The notes under the pieces: model-generated
The model's database searches: none
Seen by the model: the letters and a program-made list of their open reading frames with translations, nothing else
Told to the model about the DNA's origin: nothing
Translations under genes and position numbers: made by a program
Part shown: piece after piece, positions 52,822 to 62,988 of the stretch
Position numbering within the stretch: the first letter of the stretch is position 1
Layout of the letters: each line of letters opens with the position of its first letter
Assembly (NCBI GenBank): GCA_013397115.1
Contig: VWZW01004624.1
Location: forward strand, 1,697,603 to 1,761,602
Direction: 5' to 3'
Length of the DNA stretch: 64,000 nucleotides
Source: Edolisoma coerulescens
Taxonomy: Eukaryota; Chordata; Aves; Passeriformes; Campephagidae

Positions 52822-53102
52822 TGTGAGGCATGGCTGAGGGAGCTGGGTATTTAGCTTGGAGAAAAGGAGGCTCAGGAGGGACCTTATCACTGTCTACAGC
52901 TCCCTAAAGGGAGGTTGTAGCAAGGCGGGGGGTCAATCTCTTCTCCTACGGAACAAGGGACAGGACAAGAGGAAATGGCCTCAAGTTGCACCAGGAAAGT
53001 TTTTGATTGAATATTAGGAAAATATTCTTACTGAAGGAGTTGTCAAGCACTTGAACAGGCCCAGGGAAGCGCTGGAGTCACCACGCCTGGAGGCATTCAG
53101 AA
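52822..53102 (+). mobile_element. CR1 LINE, C-terminal/3' piece (block A of a composite)
   Basis: Translating from about 52853 on + gives FSLEKRRLRRDLITVYSSLK-GGCSKAGG, the highly characteristic post-thumb segment of the CR1 polyprotein, and then, after frame changes, the nucleotide words for GNGLKLHQ and the NIRK-FLL-E segment, ending at TGGAGGCATTCAGA. In an intact CR1 this block lies downstream of the reverse transcriptase and is followed by the short 3' tail. Here the tail is missing, and the sequence passes directly into CR1 endonuclease/linker sequence that should lie far upstream. Confidence 0.9.
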
Positions 53103-53760
53103 GGTGTACAGATGAGGCAGGTAACAGACAGCCTCACCAGAGGGGATGCAATACTGCATCTGTTGGTAACCAACGCAAGTGACCTAATCAGGGGGGTCAA
53201 GATTGGAGGCAGACTGGGCTGCAGTGACCACGTGTTGGTGGAGCTCGTTGTCCTGGGGAATATGGGTCAAGTAAGGAGTAAAGTTAGGCCACTGAACTTC
53301 AGAAGAGAAAACTTCAAGGAGATTTTCAGTAAGACTTGCCCTCAGGAAAAAGCAAGTGGAACAGAGCTGGCAGATTAAGGAAGTCTTCCACAGGGCACAA
53401 GAGCTGGCAACACCCAGGCACAAGACATGGGGCAAGGAAGGCAAGAGAGCGGGCATGGCTGAGTAAGGACCTGCTGGTCAAACTGAAGGGAAAGAAGCAA
53501 ATGCACAGAGAGTGGGAACAAAGACAGGTACCCTGGGCAGAGTATAGGGGCGATGTTCAGTTGTGTAGGGATGGGGTGAGGAAGGCTGAGGCAAAGCTGG
53601 AACTGAACTGGGCAAGGAACGCAAAGAATGACAAGAAGGGCTTCTACAGATATGTTAACCAGAAAAGGAAGGTCAAAGAAGGTGTACCCCCAAAAAACAA
53701 TGTTGGTAAACTGGTAACAGTGGATGAGGAGAAGGTTGAATTACTCAACAACAGGCCCTG
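53103..53760 (+). pseudogene. CR1 LINE, endonuclease-end and linker piece (block B)
   Basis: The first frame (53112-53378) reads DSLTRGDAILHLLVTN, then GCSDHVLVEL, where SDH (53223-53231) is the conserved histidine motif of the APE-type endonuclease, and LNFRRENFKEIF. A second frame carries the short segment FHRAQELATPRHKTWGKEGK. A third (53336-53761) carries AWLSKDLLVKLKGKK, WAEYRGDVQLCRDGVRKAEAKLELN, KGFYRYVNQKRKVKEGVPP, and DEEKVELLNN. Together they cover the end of the endonuclease and the linker leading to the reverse transcriptase, with at least two frameshifts. The sequence stops just where the reverse-transcriptase domain should begin. Strong family resemblance; not functional. Confidence 0.92.
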
Positions 53761-53784
53761 AGGGTGGCCCTGAGAGTGGCCCTG
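53754..53784 (+). repeat. 12-bp tandem repeat at CR1 deletion junction
   Basis: GGCCCTGAGGGT (53754-53765), GGCCCTGAGAGT (53766-53777) and a partial third copy GGCCCTG (53778-53784). It sits exactly where the CR1 composite jumps from the linker to the post-RT segment. Confidence 0.85.
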
Positions 53785-53882
53785 CCAAGAAGGACTTTGG
53801 AGTGCTGCTGGATGAGAGGCTGGACACGAGCAGGCCACGTGCACTACCAGCCCAGAAAGCCAAACGTGCCATGGGCTGCAGT
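53778..53882 (+). mobile_element. CR1 LINE, post-RT piece (block C)
   Basis: Translates as PAKKDFGVLLDERLDTSR, then ALPAQKAKRAMGC, the segment that follows the catalytic core in CR1-type reverse transcriptases (compare EKDLGLL in the minus-strand copy at about 19610-19640). Between block B and this piece the whole catalytic reverse-transcriptase core is absent. CR1 similarity ends at about 53882. Confidence 0.88.
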
Positions 53883-55404
53883 CCTCACTCTCTCCCAGCT
53901 TAATATCTATGCATTTTCCCCTTTCTTTGGTAACTGACAGAAACCAAGCAAATTAAGCCAATAATTTGTTCTGAAAAATACCAAATTTACAGATGTAATC
54001 TTAACTCACTTAAAACCTTTTAAAAATTGTATTCTTGGGCTGTGCAGCTCAATACACTTATTACATTTTCCATTTTTTGTTCTACAATTAAAAAGTACTA
54101 TATTCAGTTCTTTTCAGACCTACCACTTGCTCCCAACCAATAGCACTTTTCTTCTTCTCTCCTGACCATAAGATTCCCTTAAACAGGAAACTGTCTTCAG
54201 CTCTAGAAAGTCCCTTTCGTGCAATAGGCTTTAAAATCAATAATGTTTCACGATTAAATCCAGATCCACATATTGGAGCTTTACAGTAAAACTAACTAGT
54301 AAATGCTATATTTTTACTTTTGCACAGACAGATACAGTTTCTTCAGATTTCTCAAATTTTCAGTACTCACAAATGACAAATGAGATTATAGTATTTAAAG
54401 TAAACAGCTCACTTCTCTGACTTAACATATGGAATTAAAAATTCTAATATCCATCCCACAAACAAGCAACCCAACACATGTAACACATATTGAACATAAA
54501 GCTACAGTTTTCTCTGACAGTATTACAAGGAGACACAGATCTACCTGCCATGTATGCAAAAATAACTGTTTGACCAAATAATAGGGTCCTTGATATGTAC
54601 CTCAACAGAACAGTTAGCAAGTTTTCAGTTTTACTCCTCTATCAACAATCTCACTTGTCCTAAACATGAACAAAATGATTGAATGAAAGAATAATTACCA
54701 TAAACTAGCTATGCTACTAGCTAGAATGCTAATGCCTAGGCTGTTCCTCCTTGAACTCAGATGCGTGACTTGCACTGACTCTTTCTAGATGATGACCCTT
54801 AAAAAACTGTTAAGATTATTATTCAACAACAAAGAATATTGTCAAGACTGAATACAGAAAATGAAACTCAAGGACAGTTATGTAATTGCTGTCTGAACTT
54901 AATCTTTTCAAGACTCAAGATTTTAAATTAAACTCAAGAGCATCCATATACATCTAGAAGAAATTAGTAACTATAATTATGTATGACAAGTGAAAAAAAT
55001 CTTGTCCTCTCACCTTTTCTTAATTTTTAAAAAGGCATGGATTGTGACCTCAACTCAACAAATAAGAAATCTTAAAGCTGAAATTACTTTCTAGTTAGGT
55101 TTCTTGCTTCTTTATTTCTTCCTTGTCCCGATGCGGACATAAATGGCGACCTGCTAATTTGTTTTATACTCAATCCCATTCCTACTTGTTTCAAAGAGAA
55201 CTGGGATTAATAGCCCAACGAATAAAAATAACTTCCGTACTATAAAGGCAATGGTAACAGGCTGTGTGGCTCTTAATTGTGAAGGAATATAAAGAAGTGA
55301 AGACTTACATTTATGGAAAAGACATAAAGTCCCAGTTGGCAACCTTTGTGCAAAGATATAATTCACTCAGTGGAGCTGTGCAAATTTTAAAAGTGGCTTA
55401 ACTT
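53883..55404. other. Unique AT-rich noncoding DNA, no gene seen
   Basis: Right flank of the CR1 composite. No recognised repeat or exon. Confidence 0.45.
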
Positions 55405-55426
55405 TAAATAAATAAATAAATAAAAA
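55405..55426 (+). repeat. (AAAT)n microsatellite
   Basis: Five TAAA units in a row followed by extra A. A simple tetranucleotide run. Confidence 0.9.
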
Positions 55427-56074
55427 TTATATTATACAGAGAAGGAAAATAATCCCAAAAGCAGTCAGTGCTTAGGGTCTTCCTATCTCATAAAGTAGGG
55501 TTACACTCAGTAAGAACCAGAAGAGAAAAAAAACTTTTTGAAGAAAAGGAAACATAATTTCTCTGGTTTTCTCATTGTTTATTCATTTTAGTGGAAATAC
55601 ATGAGACTTGGACACAATCTTTCTCTCTTTTATATTCCTCCTGTTAATCTTTTCATACAGGCTCTCTTTTCGGAATCAAACATTTGAGAAGTGTCATCGT
55701 TTTCCTTGTTTTTTCCCCCTTATCTCACACGTGTGTCCGTTTCTATCTCAACAGTTTCTCAAGACTGAAAGATGAAACTCCATTTCCTTGTTAGTCCAGT
55801 CCCGTCTAATGTCTTTAAGACACAAAAACTTTTAACTATACCTTTTTAGTAACAAAACATCAAAGAAGATTTAACAATTTCTAGTTAGATATCTGTATTA
55901 CAAAAAGTAATTACAGAAAAGAATAGTTTTACAACTATTTAAATTTATCAACCCTCAGCAATACTTATAATGTCAATTGGGAAGACACAATATTTTAGAT
56001 AAATTTATTGTTTAGTCATATTAAGGATTAGAAAACAGTTTTGAAAGTTATGAGCTGAGCAGAATAGAAAAAAA
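55427..56074. other. Unique AT-rich noncoding DNA, no gene seen
   Basis: No recognised repeat or exon; an A run at about 56069-56080 leads into the next feature. Confidence 0.4.
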
Positions 56075-56220
56075 AAAAAGGAGAAAGGAAACAGAGGTAG
56101 ACAGTGATTAAATTATTTGCCCAAGGCTACATAACAGGTCAAAGGCAGAAATATGAATTGGAAACAATTCCCTTAGCTTTCCAACACCGTTCCTGAACAC
56201 TAGACTATCCTGAGCTTTTT
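56075..56220 (+). repeat. Old interspersed repeat, MIR/L3-CR1-like
   Basis: The ordered words GGAAACAGAGGTAGACAGTG-ATTAAATTATTTGCCCAAGG, CTACATAACAGGTCAAAGGCAGAAAT, ATGAATTGGAAAC, and CCTGAACACTAGACTATCCTGAG match the well-known ancient amniote tail 'GAAACTGAGGC-CAGAGAG-TTAAGTGACTTGCCCAAGG-CACA-AG-AGGT-AGTGGCAGAGC...GAA-CCA...CTCCAGTGC-TAACCACTAGACCA'. It is old and diverged but collinear. MIR-type SINEs and L3/CR1 3' ends share this sequence, so I leave the exact family open. Confidence 0.72.
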
Positions 56221-59200
56221 AATCAGACATAAAAAACACCACTCCAATGAAAAATTAGTATTAACCTCTGACAAAAATCTATGGAACTCCTAATCATGGC
56301 ACTTTGCAATTATTTTAAATATTCTGTATGTACACGTGTGTGCATGTAGCTGCATTCTGGTGGCTCTTGGGTAATCATAAGTGTTGCCTCACACTTCCAT
56401 AGGATGAGAGAACTGTAAAGCAAAGCTGATCGAAACTGTCACCCTTGGGTCACAAGAGTCGACACTCTTGATTATGCCAGGGGATGTCCAGGGTGCATCT
56501 GCTGACATCGTGTAAATCATTGTTATTTATTTTTTAAAAACACATCATAAATAATTTTAACATGAAGAATGCTCTCTGTGAGAGAAACACTTCAGGAAAA
56601 AGGTGCCATATTAGAATGATTGCATTTTTAAAAAAATTTATTCACCATAGCACTGAGTATTAGGTGTGATGTAACTTGAGTTACGGACTCATCTCTCTCT
56701 TAAGACAGCTTTCTCAATGTACAGAAATGCCAATATTGCGTAGTGGTGTTGATGCAATAAACACAACTAAGAAAATGAAGTATATAAGAAATGAAGGGAT
56801 CCATAACTGCATAGCACATTTAAATGAATAAACATAATAAATCTGTAAATACAGACTTCATCTGCCTTGACTAAAAAGCAAACTTGCAGAAATGTCAGTA
56901 GAACAGAACAATGATACAGAAAAAGACTCTGTATCACATACTGCTCCTTCAACTCCATGATTACATCTATTCATCTATTATATCATTACAGCTTCCCTCC
57001 ATCTGAGAAGATCAGATCTGCATTTGAGCACCTCCATATTACAACAATCAAATCTCAGTACCTTCTGATGCCAAAAGTCCAGCAGCATTTCACAGTGTCT
57101 TCTAGCTGTTAAAATACTGTATACACTTCCATAAGATTGTTATGAACAAACATCTTCCAGAAAAAAAGAAGTTGTAATATTATTTCAAACTATTACCTTG
57201 CTACAACTAAGAGGTCTCTGTTAATGAACCAAGTACCACAAAGTAGGTATGATCTCATCTAAGACATTGCCTGTGCATGCCATAGGCTGAGGTACTGCAG
57301 ACGTTTTTGTTCAGGTTAGATGAATTAATTGTACTTACGTCTCTTTCTGCACAGATTTTATCTCTTACTTTTAGCATATTAAAATATCAAAGTTACAAAC
57401 CTCACTTTTGTTATGGGGCTGCTGACAGTCTATCTGAAAGAAAGGCCCAGTCTTGTATAAACTACACACTCAAAACCTTAATGAAAAGTCAATAAACTTT
57501 GCTTTCTTGTAGCAAGAGAGAGACTTATCTACCTGAAGACCAATTTGATTCATCATGCCAAGAAAGATTCCTTAAATAAGAATTTGTATTTTCAGGGCCT
57601 TGCTACTAAAAATAGTTATGAAATACATGAACACTGAGTCTGGCAAAATAATAAGAATTAAAGTACTGGAAGTTGCTCTGAAAAAGTAAATATTCTTCTG
57701 TAATACCACGGCAAAACTCATTCACACTGACTTACAATGCAGAGTATGAGACAGTTCTACCTAGTGTGTGTGAAAACAAGAAAATAGAGTGAGCTGCAGA
57801 AGTTATCTTTGTTCTTAAAAACAAAACCCAAAACCCCCACAACATTATGAAGTGGTTCATTTTTAAATGTTAAAAAACCTATTCAGTTACACAGCACAGA
57901 AAACAAATACAAAGGCATTTATGCAACACAGTCTACTGTATCACCATACTTTTTTTAAACAAGATTTTCCCACCACTCTCAATTTCACCACAAGTAAGGA
58001 TTCTCTGTAATCAACATACCAATTTCCTAACTGAAATATGCAGAAAGCGATCTGTAACTATTGATCTGCTGTTTTAGCTGGAGCTAAACCTGCCTAAGCT
58101 GGCTAAAAGCAGACTGCCCTGGGATACCCTCACAACGTTATCGCTTGTTCGAAATTTTTTGAAAGACATTCCATTTGGCAATAACAATAGAATGAAGTAA
58201 TAAGCTTATTCACTTATACACAGGCTTGAATAAGAGAGCATAACCTCTTCCTAGCTCTGTTATCAAAGACCTATCTCAGTGGATATTATGCTTTATGTTC
58301 AACTCAGTAGGATTTTTGGTCATGCTGAGAGCCAGAAAAACGTCAGCTATGACACAAGCCAGAAATGCTCAACAGCGTTCAGTGGATCACTGCTGCACTG
58401 TTTCACCATTGCAAGGATTAGCTGCAGCTCCAGCTCCAGGCTTCATCTATGTGTTATGTTTGTGATTACGAATTATGAGCACAAGTTAACAGAGCTGATT
58501 GCAATACTACTTAAATCCTGCAGTAATCTCTCTGAACCCACCTCACAGGGCAGCACTTTGTTTTCAAGGCACAGAAAAACAGAAAATCTGGTTTCAAAGC
58601 AAGAGATGCAATGAGGCAGACACTACAGTAAAAAAAACCCAAAATATCCTGTGACATCTAGATTTCCCCCAGCTAGAACACATACCTATTCTAAATAATA
58701 TCTTTTCAAAGAAGTCTTTCCAGAATAATTGTTCCACTGATATCATGAAATCATAAGTGAAAAGGAAGAGGGTCAAAAAGACTTTGAGTAAGCAAGGTGT
58801 GATCACTGTCAGTGTTTCAAAAAAAACCAAAGTTATAATTTCAAGACAACCTCATAAATAGAAGGAAGCCAGAAAGAAAATGCTAAAATCTTTCCCATCA
58901 TAAGAAGTCAAAACAAAAACCACATTCCAAGACTTGTGCATACAGAATACTAATAAACACAGGAATGGGACCTTTAAAGAGAAGAGGAACTGCCTCCAAC
59001 TAAATAGCAGCAATTTAAATCCCTGCTTCTGCCTGATAAGGTACAAACTACCCAACTAAGCTGTCCAGAGATGAAACTAAAAAACCTGACACAGGCAGAC
59101 TCTCTGGGTTTAACAGAGCTTCTTCATTAATTATCTAGACATTGGCACTGCTACTGTGAACTCCCAACTATACAGAGCAAGAAAAACTCATTTGGCCACA

Positions 59201-59279
59201 AGCACTTGAATGTTAAAAAAAACCCAACAAAAAAACCCCTGCATTTCAGTGGATGCAGCATTTGTATGCTTATCTACGG
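56221..59279. other. Unique AT-rich noncoding DNA, no gene seen
   Basis: No recognised exon. A 7-bp inverted repeat around CGAC (CAAGAGT/ACTCTTG) lies at 56453-56470. A TTTAGCT-GG-AGCTAAA palindrome lies at 58073-58088. An A/C-rich simple tract occurs at about 59213-59240. A frame of 111 codons at 58279-58614 on + has no recognisable domain. Confidence 0.45.
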
Positions 59280-60130
59280 GTTTTTAATGTCACTTTACAG
59301 TTAATAATTAGCCCTCCTCTGGCCTGCACAAAGAGTGCCACTGAGACAAAAGAAAACGTTAAGTGTGTTAGCTATACTTGCCACTGGTATAAATAGTCAA
59401 AGGGATGATTAATGAATGAGGGGGAGAATTAAACAGAGCACTGAACAAAGACAAAGCCCGTTTGCTTGGCTGCCCACAAACCAAGACAAGCTGCATCCAT
59501 AAAGAAACTACAGAAAGTGACAAACAAAAAATCAGCTTAATAGACAGCTCATGAAGACTTTATTTAACCCCACATTATGACAGCCTCAGTGCTTTATTAA
59601 CACTCTGACATGTTAAGATGCCAGGGTCATTTGAGGCTAAAACACACATTTGTTGGGGGGAAACGCAGAGAAAAAAAAAATGCACATTTTTGTGCCACAG
59701 AAAGAAAAACAGAGAAGGCCCAAATAACTTAAACAACACCCTTCAGTTCTCCTTTGTGGAGCATGCCAAAATCGACATTTTTAAAGAGTTGTTTAGAGAT
59801 GTCAAACAAAGCAGATGAAGCACTAACACGGGAGAAGTAGCTTGACAGGCCTTATCCTTCCCTTCAAATGGCTACATTTTAGACAGATGCATTTCAGACT
59901 AAAAAAAATTGTGATGGCCTTTAAATTTAAAGCAAATTATACTCCCTTTTTTCATTTTAAATGAGCTAATAAGCATTCCCAGTTACTCTCCACAAATTAC
60001 TACAGATACCTGATATCCTCTGTAAATGACTATGATTTCTGAATCAACAGCTCTGCAATAAAGTTGATAAATACAATATAGTCTGGCACCATTATTGCTT
60101 AGGCCATTTTTAAAGTCGGATTTAATAGGG
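59280..60130. promoter_or_regulatory. Candidate conserved noncoding element cluster
   Basis: About 850 bases with enhancer-like texture: GTTAATAATTAGCCC, GGATGATTAATGAATG, CAGCTTAATAGACAGC, GCTTTATTAACACTC, ATTATGACAGCCTC, TTTAATTTGACTTATC and others, many being homeodomain, TALE (TGACAG) or GATA/SOX-like words. TTTATTTAACCCC and CATAAAGAAAC-type HOX/CDX words are also present. No long frame and few simple repeats except an A run at about 59671-59680. Texture-based; conservation not measured. Confidence 0.35.
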
Positions 60131-61680
60131 ACAATTTAAATATATACTTTAATTTGACTTATCTTGCCTTTTCTTTTGTTAAGTAGAGATTTGTAGAGAT
60201 GTTTAATTTTTTTTTTCAAACAAAAGAAGTAGTTTTCCTTGTCAGTCTATTTCCTTTCATCACCTGCCCAATGTATTCAACAAATCTAATAAACCTCTAA
60301 TAAAGTAAGATACACAGCAAAGTAGAGAAAATGTTAAAAACAAAGCATAAAACTCTGCAACACATGAACAAGCACCATAAAAAGATAAAGAACTTTTTCT
60401 TCTGCTTATAATGTCATAAGTGCACAATTCCATAAGTAATGTCCCACATGTAGCCAAATCTTCTAACAAGATAGTATGTAAATATTTTGTTGTTACTGAC
60501 AAATGAGCATAAAAACTTCTTGTTTCTATGGACTCAATACTGCATATCCCTGAAATGTGCATAGAAATTCTTTACTCTTTCCATACTGATATATAACTTA
60601 CTTATTTGACAAATACAACTGTTCTACAGACCTTTTTTAACTGAATTTTACATTTTAAGTAAAGGTATTCTTATCCTCTCAAATCAGCACTAAGATCCAT
60701 TTAAGTTTCCTGTCCATGCCTTTTTCTCCATACAATGCTGTCCTCTCATCCATCCTCTACTGCACAGCTTCTTTTCGTATGCTTCACTGCAATGTCTGAG
60801 AAAATAAGCTGGAGAATAAAGACATTCTATATTACTTACATTTTTCTCCCTAACATAATGTAACACACCCAAAACTGATACCTTTATGTCAGCAAAGAAA
60901 ACCATTTAAATAAACTGCTTGATGACCTGAAAATTGAACACGCTCAAAACTTATGGTGAGATCATGCACAAAAAGCATTCCAGGTTTTCTGCTAAAACCC
61001 CTTATCTTTCTCGGAGAGAACAAACTTGTTCAGGCTTCTACTTTCACTTCTATCAAATATTTTCCATCTCAACAATAGCTAAATTTTATCCATCAACTGC
61101 ATACCTCCCAAGTCACAAAGGAAAACTTTGATTCAAACTCCATTCACAAAGAACCGAAACTCTGTTTTTTGAGAAGTATCACACATTTTCAACACAGGAG
61201 GCAATCCATAGTTATGAGGGCAACTTGTATGCTGCTGTTATCTGGACCAGTTTATACACTGCAAGAAGTCTTGGAATTTACCAAGGCCATTCAAAAAAAA
61301 GACTAAAGAGAACTCTCCCTTACCATGCCCAAATTCTCCTGAGTTTCAACATGTTTAAGTTATTTCCAAGAAAATAATGTAATAACATATGGAGAGTTAG
61401 TATACTTATTTTCTTTAATATGATATATTTTTAGAAAGAATCACAATTGCAAGCCAGATCTCCAATTAAACATGAATAAGTCTAGCTGCTCTAGATTCCT
61501 TTGAAAGCTCTGGATGGATCATACCTATTAGCTAAGACCTCTCTTGGTATGTAATTCAAAATACAGAGCATGCTAGATAACAGAAACTGTAGAATTTGAG
61601 TCTAACAAGTTTCAATTTCTTAGCCCAGTTCTGATTGAATATCTTATTTTAATGTATAATGCCTATAAAATTTGAAATGT
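60131..61680. other. Unique AT-rich noncoding DNA, no gene seen
   Basis: A T run at about 60208-60216. No recognised repeat or exon; a 100-codon frame on - at 60260-60562 is Ser/Cys/Leu-rich and unrecognised. Confidence 0.45.
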
Positions 61681-61707
61681 GGGGGGTGGGGGAGGGAGAG
61701 TTTAGGG
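61681..61707 (+). repeat. G-rich tract with quadruplex potential
   Basis: Runs of 6, 5, 3 and 3 G separated by loops of T, A and an 8-base AGAGTTTA. The last loop is one base longer than the usual seven-base cut-off, so it is a near-canonical G-quadruplex motif. It stands alone in AT-rich DNA, with no CpG island or exon beside it. Confidence 0.7.
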
Positions 61708-62043
61708 TTCTTCTCCAAATGTCCTGCGAGGTGAGAGACAACATAAGAAAGTGTCCGGTATCAGTTCTCACACATGCCAACACACTGTTTTTCCTTTAGG
61801 AATGCAGTGAAAACTGATCATCTGAGTAACTAAAAGATAGCAGCTTCAATAGCCAAAGTAATATTTTCCTGGGGAACCTGCAGAAGGAGGGAAATGAGTA
61901 ACCTCACAGTGTTCAAGTGTGATCTGTACAGGGAAGTGCCACATGCACTCGTAACATCCCCACCTAGGACGTGCAGGTATGTTCAGTGCCTCGTCTTTCT
62001 GCAGCTGTCAATAAACTCATGTTGCTCCCCTGTACTGCCCTAT
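61708..62043. other. Unique noncoding DNA, no gene seen
   Basis: Slightly less AT-rich than average; no recognised repeat or exon before the CR1 end that follows. Confidence 0.4.
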
Positions 62044-62130
62044 CACTCACAGAACCACAGAAGGCAGAGGCAAAGGAGACATATGAGGTCATCTAGTCTA
62101 TATCTCTGCCAGGGGGTGAGATGGACTTAA
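62044..62130 (-). mobile_element. CR1/L3 LINE, 3' end remnant
   Basis: On + it reads CACTCACAGAACCACAGAAGGC, then GAGACATATGAGGTCATCTAGTCTATATCTCTGCCAGGGGGTGAGATGGA. This is the reverse-complement layout of a CR1-family 3' end: the short tail (ACAGAACCACAGAA), then the 'GAGGTCATCTAGTC-A' line that in many CR1/L3 copies reads as a near-constant word, then the 'CTGCC-AGG' word. It is short and diverged. It is oriented opposite to the copies at 13.6, 25.0 and 52.8 kb and parallel to that at 19 kb. Confidence 0.7.
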
Positions 62131-62970
62131 ATGAGTAACGACTGGAAAAGCCCCTCTGGATTTTTCTTGCTGTGACATCATTCTCACACCTGTATCACTC
62201 TCCCACAGCTGAAGCTTTATAAATGATAACCAAGTGTGACACACAGTCTAAGAGCAAAAAAAATAAAATGAAAACCAAGACATTTAGGCCACATCTACAC
62301 TGTCAAGCACTCAGATCTCTGGAACAACTGAAACTGTTTCTTAGCCACACACATTCATTCTTGTTAACTCAAGCATGCGTCTCACAAACAGCAAGTCACA
62401 AGGGTTAAAAGATCTTGTGAGAGAGTCGCTGCGTCCAGTGAAGGGAGCTGGCTTGTTTTTAAGTGCCCAGAGACTGTTGCTGCTAATTTACTCTATCACA
62501 ACACTGTCATATATATGTGTGAGTACACACATGGATAAACCCAAAAATGCCCTTCTTAAAACAGCTAGGCAATACTAGTATTAAAGAATGAATCCAAGCA
62601 TCAATTCTCAATACTTTAAAAGTTTTATATTTTATTAGAAGATAGTTGAAAATAACACAAAAAGTGAAAAGAAATTTGTTTATTTAGTAATCCCTTGACA
62701 GTCTCTATTGATCTATAACCTCCATTTTGAGTTTGCTACCCACAAAAAAAGCAATTTGTGCTAACTTGAGTCGCCCCAATGAGAAAAAGAGAGGAAGACA
62801 AAGTAATAAGGTAATACAAGGCAAGGTCCATAAACAAAAAAGAAAACATTGAAGTTGCCTTTCCTTTTTTTCTGATGCATTACCTGCAAAGTAAACATTA
62901 CTTTAGGAAAGATTTAATTTGAACTAACACCACATGCTGGAAAAACGTGCACAAGCAGTGAGGAATTTAC
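62131..62970. other. Unique AT-rich noncoding DNA, no gene seen
   Basis: No recognised repeat or exon. Short open frames only. Confidence 0.45.
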
Positions 62971-62988
62971 AGATTAATTAGATTAATT
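62971..62988. promoter_or_regulatory. 9-bp tandem with two homeodomain cores
   Basis: AGATTAATT occurs twice in exact tandem (62971-62979, 62980-62988) and runs into GATGG. It creates TAATTA and TAATTG cores 9 bases apart, a spacing seen for cooperative homeodomain dimers or pairs. It may also be a simple two-copy slip. No conservation data. Confidence 0.4.

Noticed and set aside
53184..53456. Minus-strand open frames of 66-90 codons at 53.2-53.8 kb
   Set aside because: They are antisense to the + strand CR1 endonuclease/linker sequence.
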